Origin: Candidatus Poribacteria bacterium
GTDB lineage: Bacteria > Poribacteria > WGA-4E > WGA-3G
DNA: 45,274 bases
Reading direction: 5' to 3'
NCBI GenBank assembly: GCA_003635255.1
Contig: PYJC01000160.1
Span: 1 to 45,274, forward strand
Position numbers and translations under genes: made by a program. Of the stretch, positions 1-7,272 are shown one piece after another (position 1 is the stretch's first letter; each line of letters starts with the position of its first letter). Under the pieces are notes generated by a model. It ran no database searches, had not been told where the DNA came from, and was given only the letters and a program-made list of their open reading frames with translations.

Positions 1-11
1 GTGAGAAATAG

Positions 12-1925
12 ATGAGCGTGAGAGCGATTCTTATCGGTTTGGTACTCGTCATCGTACAGACGGCAATTACCCCCTATAACGATTACTATCTCCAAGGGAC
101 TGATATTTCTGGAAATCACTTTCCTCTGGGTGCTGTCTTTACGCTGATCTTTCTCACCTTGGTTATCAACCCTATTCTAAAAAAGGCATTGCCTCGGGCA
201 ACGCTAAGTCCGGCGGAATTGATGGTAATATGGGTGATGATGGGGGTCGCTTCAGCGATTCCATCGAAAGGGATGATCGGGTACTTACTCCCGTATTTGG
301 CGGCACCCGTCTATTTTGCTACGCCTGAAAACGAATGGGCAGAAACACTGCACCCGCACTTCCCTGAATGGCTGATTGTATGGGATATGCACGCCGTTAC
401 GGATTTCTATGAAGGCGAGTCGTCTGTGCCTTGGGCACTCTGGATAAAGCCGCTTTTCGTCTGGACGGTTTTCATCCTCCTACTCTATTGCCTGATTATC
501 TGCGTATCAATTGTCGTCCGGAAACAGTGGATCGAACGCGAAAGGTTCATATTCCCGCTCGTTACGATCCCCGTTGAGATGGTCCAGCAGGCATCAACGC
601 ATCGTCGGCTGGATGGGTTTTTCAGGAATCCACTGGTATGGGTCGGTTTTGCGATCGCCGCCGCGTTTCATCTGCTCAACGGATTGCATGAGTATGTTCC
701 CGCATTACCGACCATTCCGAATCGGTACGACCTATATACCCCATTCACGGAACGTCCATGGATCGTGATGGGGTGGTGGCCCCAATTTCGGTTCTTCCTC
801 TACTTCTCCGTTATCGGTATAACTTACTTTCTCGCTATGGAGGTGTCGTTTAGCTGCTGGTTTTTCTTCCTATTCTTCAAGTTACAGTACATCATCATCA
901 ACGCTTTTGCCATCCCTATCAGTCCGTGGATCTCTGCGAGAGGACAGACGATGGCTGCTTATGTCGTCCTGGTGCTTGCCTTCCTACTCAACAGTCGGAC
1001 ACATATAAAAGATCTGCTGCAGCGAACATTTCTGGACTCTGCTGCCTCCACAACGATCGACGATGCAAACGAAGCATTGCCCTATAGATGGGCAGTGCTG
1101 GGCGCAATTTTCAGTTTTCTACTACTCGCAGGTCTCTGTGTCTATGCCGGCATGTCGCTTTGGGTCGCTTGTAGCATTATCGTACTATTCTTGATTGCTT
1201 CTACTGCACTGACATGGATGGTCGTCAACGGCGGAATGTTACTGATTCAAGCACCGATGTATCCTGTGGAGTACTTCGAGATTATCGCTGGCTCAAGAAT
1301 CATCAACGCGAACAGTTTGGCACTCTTAGGATTTCAACGGGTAATGATGCGCGACTGGGGTGGTATTTTGATGCCGAGCGTTCTACACGGGTTAAAAGCG
1401 GCAGATCCTGTTCGATTAAGTCGGAGAAGCATACTCGGTGCAATGGCACTTGCGATTGTTGTCGCTATCGGTGTCTCCTACGCTGCGTCGCTACCCTTAA
1501 TTTATGAAAAAGGCGGCTTAAATCTCCAAAGAGGTCCCTTCATCGGATCGCCGAGATACTTCAATCACATGGTTGCCCTGATCCAGTATCCGAAAGACCC
1601 GAAACTCGGAGAAGCATACAGCATGGTTCTGGGAGCTGGCATCACCGGCTTCCTACTGATTATGCAGCGTCAATTTATGTGGTGGCAACTTCACCCAATT
1701 GGATATGTAATGGGCGCAGTCTACTCCTCCTATTTCCTCTGGTCTTGTATGTGTGTCGGCTGGTTTTTGAAGTATTTGGCACTCAAATCAGGCGGCATCG
1801 GATACTATCGCAGATTCCGTCCACTTTTTATGGGATTAATCATAGGTGAGTTTGGCATCGTAGGCTTCTGGATGGTCATAGGAATATTTACCGGGGTCAA
1901 CTACCAAGGTGCATTACCCGGATAA
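12..1925 (+). CDS. DUF6785/DUF6784-type polytopic membrane protein
   Basis: This is a 637-residue integral membrane protein with about 12-14 hydrophobic helices, for example near residues 5-22, 66-90, 145-165, 375-420, 475-495 and 610-630. The sequence style, including an early YNDYYLQGT segment and conserved Trp and Pro residues between helices, matches the large DUF6785/DUF6784 proteins common in Poribacteria and planctomycetes. These have no assigned biochemical role, though a transport function is plausible from the topology. The ATG at 12 lies 11 bases from the window edge. An upstream frame ends in TGA at 13-15, overlapping the ATG, so the gene may be translationally coupled to a gene outside the window. 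I see no strong Shine-Dalgarno sequence. The family call comes from sequence feel, not a search. Confidence 0.75.
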   Translation: MSVRAILIGLVLVIVQTAITPYNDYYLQGTDISGNHFPLGAVFTLIFLTLVINPILKKALPRATLSPAELMVIWVMMGVASAIPSKGMIGYLLPYLAAPVYFATPENEWAETLHPHFPEWLIVWDMHAVTDFYEGESSVPWALWIKPLFVWTVFILLLYCLIICVSIVVRKQWIERERFIFPLVTIPVEMVQQASTHRRLDGFFRNPLVWVGFAIAAAFHLLNGLHEYVPALPTIPNRYDLYTPFTERPWIVMGWWPQFRFFLYFSVIGITYFLAMEVSFSCWFFFLFFKLQYIIINAFAIPISPWISARGQTMAAYVVLVLAFLLNSRTHIKDLLQRTFLDSAASTTIDDANEALPYRWAVLGAIFSFLLLAGLCVYAGMSLWVACSIIVLFLIASTALTWMVVNGGMLLIQAPMYPVEYFEIIAGSRIINANSLALLGFQRVMMRDWGGILMPSVLHGLKAADPVRLSRRSILGAMALAIVVAIGVSYAASLPLIYEKGGLNLQRGPFIGSPRYFNHMVALIQYPKDPKLGEAYSMVLGAGITGFLLIMQRQFMWWQLHPIGYVMGAVYSSYFLWSCMCVGWFLKYLALKSGGIGYYRRFRPLFMGLIIGEFGIVGFWMVIGIFTGVNYQGALPG

Positions 1926-1942
1926 TTTTCGTTTTTTTTAAG

Positions 1943-1975
1943 AATTATGCACGTTACCCCCCAAAAATTGTGTCA
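1943..1975 (+). promoter_or_regulatory. ECF-type promoter, copy 1 (before the C39-like gene)
   Basis: AATTATGCAC at 1943-1952 is followed, with 17 bases between TGCACG and TGTC, by TGTGTCATTAA. The same pair of blocks precedes four other genes in the window (28944-28978, 33956-33987, 36893-36924, 42618-42650). The layout resembles ECF promoters, whose -10 element is often CGTC-like. The -10 lies about 26 bases before the ATG at 2001. No transcript start is known. Confidence 0.6.
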
Positions 1976-2000
1976 TTAATTTAAAAAGGGGGATGAAATT

Positions 2001-2678
2001 ATGCAACGCAATAAGTTTTCTTTAAAAAATGTTCGCGGGACGTTGATCGCGGACCTTTCATATTCAACTGTGCATGTCTGTATTGTATTACTGGTTTTCG
2101 TGGTTCTTACAATTAACTGCGGTTCGCCAACTAAAGGACAGTACGACATCCTTGAAACGGCAGCTACTACTGCAAAAGCGATGCCAACGCAGTCAAAGGA
2201 CACCGATAGTAGTTTGCCGAAAGCTGCTGCTGTCAATTTACGCGAGTTGCCTTACGTCAGGAATGGTTTTAAAGAGCCACCGTCCATTAGTAGAGGTGGA
2301 CCTGACGATTTTTACGTGACAACGCGCGGCAAAGTGCAGCATGCCGCTATTGTCTCCAACTGTTCGTTTGATGTCCTGAAAGCATTTGTCGCGAAAGGAT
2401 GGACACCGATTGTGATGGTTCAATGGCAAGGGCGGAAACCGGAGATTTTGCCACTGTCTCGTTACGATGACCGATCTCGAGAGGTATCTTTTCAGAACTT
2501 TGCTAATTTTGGTGAGCGGCGTGTAAGCTACAAAAATTTTGAAAGGGATTGGATGATTTCACGGAACAAATGTATTTTGATCACACCCCAGCAGCTTACA
2601 GAAACAAACGTTCGGAAAGTGTTAGGGAGATATCTACCCATAGGATCATTCCAAGCGATTCGGGTGAAAAGCCGTTAA
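2001..2678 (+). CDS. Membrane-anchored protein with a C39-like peptidase fold, probably degenerate
   Basis: This 225-residue protein starts at an ATG 8 bases after AAAGGGGG. A hydrophobic segment at about residues 24-39 ends in TINC, which resembles but does not satisfy a lipobox, so it is a signal anchor or an atypical lipoprotein. After a low-complexity linker (40-75), residues 100-220 look like the bacterial C39_2 papain-like fold: NCSFDVLKAFVAKGWTPIV, then a YDDRSREVSF strand, then the SYKNFERDW segment typical of the C-terminal part. The expected catalytic His before the YDD strand is not apparent, so peptidase activity is doubtful. The ECF-type promoter copy upstream suggests membership of the sigma regulon, and read-through into the sigma gene at 2851 is possible. 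The domain call is by eye. Confidence 0.5.
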   Translation: MQRNKFSLKNVRGTLIADLSYSTVHVCIVLLVFVVLTINCGSPTKGQYDILETAATTAKAMPTQSKDTDSSLPKAAAVNLRELPYVRNGFKEPPSISRGGPDDFYVTTRGKVQHAAIVSNCSFDVLKAFVAKGWTPIVMVQWQGRKPEILPLSRYDDRSREVSFQNFANFGERRVSYKNFERDWMISRNKCILITPQQLTETNVRKVLGRYLPIGSFQAIRVKSR

Positions 2679-2697
2679 TACCAAATTGCGCTTTAAT

Positions 2698-2811
2698 AGG
2701 ACTTACGCAGCCCCTACTGCAGGGTTTTTGCTCGCAGCCCCTGCAGGCGGGGTTTAAAACCCCGCCAAATTGTGTCATACATCCGTTATCACGGAAAAAT
2801 GCGTAAGTCCT
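2698..2811. repeat. MITE-like element with 12-bp perfect terminal inverted repeats
   Basis: AGGACTTACGCA at 2698-2709 and TGCGTAAGTCCT at 2800-2811 are perfect inverted repeats bounding 114 bp with no coding capacity. Inside, 2746-2766 is a 21-base perfect palindrome (GGCGGGGTTT, central A, then the complement). TTAA occurs just outside both ends (2693-2696, 2813-2816) and could be a target duplication. Terminal repeats of this type are familiar from non-autonomous elements in cyanobacteria and other environmental bacteria. It sits in the leader of the sigma gene at 2851. Confidence 0.65.
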
Positions 2812-2850
2812 GTTTAAAACGAATTTAGTCTTCTTCTCTGGAGAATTCCG

Positions 2851-5850
2851 ATGGTCAAAAACGATGTTCAACTCATTCACAGAATTTTGGATGGCGACGA
2901 CGGGGCATTTACCACCTTGGTACAAAAATACCAAAAAAGTGTTCATGCCCTCGCGTGGCGGAAGGTCGGTGATTTCCACGTTGCTGAAGAAATTACGCAA
3001 GACACCTTTCTCCAGGTATACAAAAAACTCGTGACACTGAAGAATCCTAATCAGTTTGCGGGATGGTTGTATGTCATCGCCAATCGGCTTTGCATTAATT
3101 GGGTCCAAAGACGCAAACCTACGATGCAATCGCTGGAGGACACATCTATGGAAGAGATAGAAGAATCTTCTCATGCCCATCACATATCAGCGGAACGCGA
3201 AACAGAAGCAACCGAGCGTCGCAGTATGATCGTTAAAAAACTGCTCGAAAAACTGCCGGAGAGCGAACGCACCGTCGTAACGCTCTACTATCTCGGTGAA
3301 ATGGATACTAAAGCAATAGGTAGGTTTTTAGGTGTGTCGGTGAATACAATTACGAGTCGGCTGCAGCGGGCGCGAAAGCGTTTACAGGCGGAAGAGGAAC
3401 TCTTGATTCACGAAGTGCTCGGCAGCGTCCAGTTACCTATCAACTTAACCGAAAACATTGTTCGGCAAGTCACTGACGTAAATCCGCCGTCTGCTGGCAA
3501 ACCGTCGCTCCCGTGGGCAGCCTTTGGTGCAGCTACTGTCCTTGTTATATTGCTGCTCGGTGTGAGTAGCCAGTACATTGCCCGTTTCCAAAAACCGTAT
3601 AGTTTTGAGGCACAGTCCGAACCCACGATTGAAATTGTGGATGCACCTATAGTGCTTGATACTACGTCGAAACCGGATATTCAAAAGAGGCTTGGACGTG
3701 CTATTATCCCAGGTAGAAACGACAGAACTGGTTCACAAGTGTCTGAGACGGTTTTAGCATCCAATACATGGGACAATTCCGCCAGATTTTCTGGTTCGCC
3801 GTGGACACAGGTGAATGGACTCCAAGGTGGTGCCAGCATTAAACTCTTCTCTACATCTGACGCTGGACTCTACGCGATTGCTACAACGGGTCTCTACAGA
3901 TTGGCGAATGATGGAAATGCCTGGTCCCTCATCAACACAGGTTTACCGATCGAAGAGTTCTTGCCTATTACGGAGCATCGAGGCACTCTCTACCTCGCTT
4001 CCCATAAAATATTTACTTCAGCGGATAGGGGTGAAACGTGGCGTACACTTGGCGATTTCTTACCGAGGGGATATCCTACCGGATTGGTTATCACGAATGG
4101 GGCACAAAGGCAAGGTTCACAAACACCTATTGCGATGTATCTCGCCCTTCTTGATAAGGGCATTTTCCGATCTACGGATGCCGGTAAACGGTGGACACCT
4201 ATCAACGATGGATTAACAGGCAAAAGAATTTATGCGCTGACTGCCGTTGAAAACACAATGTTTGCTGGCACAAACCGAGGTCTCTATCGTCTCAATTCGG
4301 GCGTTTGGGAACAACTCCCTATAGGCACCGCCAAAGCTATCTATTCTCTGGAAGTCTTTGAGAAAAATCTTTATGTTAGTGCAGGTCCCGATCTTTTCAC
4401 AGCGACAAAGACTGCAGAAGAAATAGTGAGCGATGCCAACAAAAGCTTAAACAGTATCTACCATTCAACCGATTTAGGAACATCGTGGACGGATATAACG
4501 CCTAAAGATAAATCTGTGTTAATACGGACACCAACGGGTATCAGGTTTTTGCTTGTGGACAAAACGTTCTTAACGCAAAGTGTGGGCGGAATCGGGGTTA
4601 CAAACCCCTCTTACACAGATGGTGGACAGACTTGGACAAATTTTGAATCAAATTTGAATTCATTTACGCTCAACAAGCAGCCACTTGTGGCGGTAGACGA
4701 ACAGACGTTTTATAGAGCAGGGATATTCGGTGTTCAACGTACAACTGATGGCGGAAACTCGTGGCACGCATTTACGAACGGGATGGTGGGTACGATGACA
4801 CTGGATTTAGTGCATTTCAACGATAGGCTCTATGCACATACCAGTGAAGGCATCTTCCAATCAACCGATGGCGGTGTGTCGTGGGAAAGTGTGTACGAAA
4901 GCCTTTACGGCGGTTTTTTTGCATCTTCAAAGTTAAAAATTGTTGATAATGTACTCTATGTGGTCATGGATGAAGGTGCCAACCTGCGTGTTTTGCGTTT
5001 GTCTGCAGATGACAATACGCTCATTCCAGTTGAAAACATACCCGATTTTGATGGCGAAGCACTGGTCATGGAGTTCTGGACAGAAGCACATTTTGAAGAA
5101 TTGAAACAGGCGAGTTTAGCAGCAGGTCATCCGGTAATTAAGAACGTACCCGCTTCATTATATCTTCTTGACGTATATGGAGGCATCGGCGGGTTCGCAG
5201 TCAGTGGCGAGACAGTCTACACAGAATTCTTGGGGCGGCTTTTCAAATGGAAACCCGGCGATACAGAATGGACGAATACTGGACTGGTAGATATCGGTAA
5301 ACGCGCTGATACCGACTTGAACAAAGGGTTCAAGTTAGCAGTCTCCGCAGAAACTATCTACGTAGGCAAGCGGAATGGCGGGCTGTTTCAGTCGTTTGAT
5401 GGTGGAGACAGCTGGCGAGACGTTACGTCGAACCTGCCACTCCGCTTTAGCAGTTTTAAGGAAATCATCTTTGTCGGTTCGACGGTTTACGTCGCAACGG
5501 ACAAAGCGGTTTTAGCTTCACAAGCCGGCACACACTGGCGCGTGATAGCCGATAAGGTCGGGGCACATGTCGTTATTGACAAATTTGCTGTGGATGGCAC
5601 CACGGTTTACGGTATTGGCGATACAGGGGTTTATCGGCTGGATAAGCGTGGCAAATGGCATAAAATCTCTCCGAGTGCCCCCAAAAAAGTTGTTTCGCTT
5701 GTTGCCAAGAACGGCAACACTACACAAGTACCATGGGAGCTTGACCCACACGCAACGGATAAAGTTGTTTCTCTCGTTGCCCGTAACGACAAGTTGTACA
5801 TTGCCACCTTCCAGCTCGGTGTCTTTCATCTCTCACTTGAAGAAGAATAG
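2851..5850 (+). CDS. Membrane-anchored ECF sigma factor with extracytoplasmic Asp-box (BNR) propeller
   Basis: This is a 999-residue class A fusion. Residues 8-88 are sigma region 2 (DGAFTTLVQKYQ, AEEITQDTFLQVYKKL, FAGWLYVIANRL). Residues 128-185 are region 4 with the HTH GRFLGVSVNTITSRLQRARKRL. One transmembrane helix spans about 221-240. A conserved segment (249-281, PYSFEAQSE...EIVDAP...SKPD) follows and is shared with two other sigma genes here. From about 315 there is a propeller with at least seven Asp boxes, such as STDAGKRW, STDGGVSW and SFDGGDSW, as in sialidase/Vps10/Ycf48-type propellers. With one helix, the sigma part is cytoplasmic and the propeller faces outward. GGAG lies 7 bases before the ATG. 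No anti-sigma gene is adjacent. Signal transfer, perhaps by proteolysis, is inferred. Sigma factors with WD40-like extensions are known in planctomycetes. Confidence 0.88.
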   Translation: MVKNDVQLIHRILDGDDGAFTTLVQKYQKSVHALAWRKVGDFHVAEEITQDTFLQVYKKLVTLKNPNQFAGWLYVIANRLCINWVQRRKPTMQSLEDTSMEEIEESSHAHHISAERETEATERRSMIVKKLLEKLPESERTVVTLYYLGEMDTKAIGRFLGVSVNTITSRLQRARKRLQAEEELLIHEVLGSVQLPINLTENIVRQVTDVNPPSAGKPSLPWAAFGAATVLVILLLGVSSQYIARFQKPYSFEAQSEPTIEIVDAPIVLDTTSKPDIQKRLGRAIIPGRNDRTGSQVSETVLASNTWDNSARFSGSPWTQVNGLQGGASIKLFSTSDAGLYAIATTGLYRLANDGNAWSLINTGLPIEEFLPITEHRGTLYLASHKIFTSADRGETWRTLGDFLPRGYPTGLVITNGAQRQGSQTPIAMYLALLDKGIFRSTDAGKRWTPINDGLTGKRIYALTAVENTMFAGTNRGLYRLNSGVWEQLPIGTAKAIYSLEVFEKNLYVSAGPDLFTATKTAEEIVSDANKSLNSIYHSTDLGTSWTDITPKDKSVLIRTPTGIRFLLVDKTFLTQSVGGIGVTNPSYTDGGQTWTNFESNLNSFTLNKQPLVAVDEQTFYRAGIFGVQRTTDGGNSWHAFTNGMVGTMTLDLVHFNDRLYAHTSEGIFQSTDGGVSWESVYESLYGGFFASSKLKIVDNVLYVVMDEGANLRVLRLSADDNTLIPVENIPDFDGEALVMEFWTEAHFEELKQASLAAGHPVIKNVPASLYLLDVYGGIGGFAVSGETVYTEFLGRLFKWKPGDTEWTNTGLVDIGKRADTDLNKGFKLAVSAETIYVGKRNGGLFQSFDGGDSWRDVTSNLPLRFSSFKEIIFVGSTVYVATDKAVLASQAGTHWRVIADKVGAHVVIDKFAVDGTTVYGIGDTGVYRLDKRGKWHKISPSAPKKVVSLVAKNGNTTQVPWELDPHATDKVVSLVARNDKLYIATFQLGVFHLSLEEE

Positions 5851-5937
5851 ATAAATCTCTTGAAACGTGAGTTTGAAAATAAAGATTAAAGTTCCCGTAG
5901 GTGTTTTTGCTTGGGGTCTTTGCTTAAAAGAAATACA

Positions 5938-5981
5938 CAGAAACACCCTATCAAAGACCCCTATCAAAAACGGTGTTTCTG
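5938..5981. repeat. Inverted repeat in the 305-bp gap after sigma-BNR
   Basis: CAGAAACACC (5938-5947) pairs with GGTGTTTCTG (5972-5981). The segment just before it (about 5891-5915, CCCGTAGGTGTTTTTGCTTGG) resembles repeats at 32343-32364 and 32429-32457, so it is probably part of a degenerate dispersed repeat. The rest of 5851-6155 shows no gene. Confidence 0.4.
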
Positions 5982-6155
5982 CGGATTTCCCCACGGTTGA
6001 ACGAAGACTTACTAAAGATCGCACATAGCACAGAGTTTTCAAGTAACTGAGAAACCTGAAATCATCAAAAACCGAGTGAAACCCAACGCACTCTGACACC
6101 GAATAAACAAGATCGAAGTTCTAGTATTGAAACAAATCATGTGATGGAGGAAAAA

Positions 6156-7139
6156 ATGAGAAACCAACTAAAACCACCGACTTTGCAAAACAAGCTGCGA
6201 AATAATTTTGTTGTTTTTGTGCTATTGGGTACTGCAGCAGTGATGGGTATGATCCTCGATGCTGAAGCGCAAATCGTTTTTAGGGCTGGCACTCCTAAAA
6301 GACAAGGTATTTATGTGATGGATACTAATGGTAGAAATGTTAAGCAGTTGACCCAAGACGAGTCCTACAATGCGGAACCCGTCTGGTCCATGGATGGAGA
6401 ACAGATCGCTTTTGTATCAGATCGGGGTGGATTTTTCTTTGAAATCTATGTAATGTCTGCAAACGGAGGGAAACCCATTAACTTAACCCAACATCCTGCG
6501 GATCACGGTGGTCCCGCATGGTCTCCGGATGGGAAACGAATTGCTTTTTCATCATTTCGGGATGGGAATCCAGAAGTTTATGCGATGAACGCCGACGGCA
6601 CAAACCTAACACGACTCACCGATCATCCAGGCGTGGATATCTATCCGGCGTGGTCTCCTGATGGAAAGCAGATTGCATTTGAATCCACTCGTGTTTTTGG
6701 ATCGGACATCTTTGCAATGAACGCTGATGGTACGCACATAAGACGGGTTACTACCTCACGATTTCAGGACACAGATCCGGCGTGGTCTCCTGATGGCACA
6801 CAGATCGCTTTTGCGTCTTGGCGCAACAAAATCTGGGACATCTACATAATAAATGTGGACGGCAAAGCGGAGACAAATCTAACGGATAGCAGATCCGAAG
6901 ACACACATCCGACGTGGTCGCCGGACGGTCAACGGATCGCCTATTCATCAAAGCGTGACGGTCTTTACGGGATATACGTGATCAACGCTGATGGGAATGG
7001 CGGTTTTGCCATTGTTGAGGACTTACAATTGGCACTGACACCAAATTGGTCCCCAAAACCCTTACCTGTTTCTCCAAAACGAAAGTCATCAACCTTGTGG
7101 GGAGCTCTCAAGATTATAGTGAATCCTAAAAATAAATAG
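6156..7139 (+). CDS. Secreted PD40/TolB-like beta-propeller protein
   Basis: This 327-residue protein is read from the ATG at 6156, because GGAGG (6146-6150) lies 5 bases upstream. The in-frame GTG at 6141 and ATG at 6144 have no such site. An N-terminal signal peptide is followed by AEA|Q near residue 38. The rest consists of six TolB/PD40 blades marked by WSPDG-(K/T/Q)-(R/Q)-IAF motifs (first WSMDG, last WSPKP), each followed by a DIYxMNADGTN-like strand. Such propellers bind ligands or proteins in the periplasm, as TolB does with Pal, but this one lacks the TolB N-terminal domain. It sits alone between two sigma-propeller genes on opposite strands. Its ligand is unknown. Confidence 0.8.
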   Translation: MRNQLKPPTLQNKLRNNFVVFVLLGTAAVMGMILDAEAQIVFRAGTPKRQGIYVMDTNGRNVKQLTQDESYNAEPVWSMDGEQIAFVSDRGGFFFEIYVMSANGGKPINLTQHPADHGGPAWSPDGKRIAFSSFRDGNPEVYAMNADGTNLTRLTDHPGVDIYPAWSPDGKQIAFESTRVFGSDIFAMNADGTHIRRVTTSRFQDTDPAWSPDGTQIAFASWRNKIWDIYIINVDGKAETNLTDSRSEDTHPTWSPDGQRIAYSSKRDGLYGIYVINADGNGGFAIVEDLQLALTPNWSPKPLPVSPKRKSSTLWGALKIIVNPKNK

Positions 7140-7168
7140 ACATCTTTGTAGCATAACCTGGTTGTGCC

Positions 7169-7199
7169 AGTCTGAATGCCTGTTATAGGCATTCAGACT
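7169..7199. terminator. Hairpin between convergent genes
   Basis: AGTCTGAATGCC (7169-7180) and GGCATTCAGACT (7188-7199) form a perfect 12-bp stem with a 7-base loop, followed by GTTTAAG. It lies between convergent genes ending at 7139 and 7273 and could stop transcription from either side. The U-tract is weak. Confidence 0.55.
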
Positions 7200-7272
7200 G
7201 TTTAAGAGTGCCCAATTAATTATAGGTTTTACTATAAACAATAGCAATAGTCCAGTCAGAGGTCAGGGGTAT

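Noticed and set aside
2760..2790. TTGTGTCATAC inside the MITE-like element as a promoter copy for sigma-BNR
   Set aside because: It resembles the -10 block but no TGCACC block lies 16-18 bases upstream.
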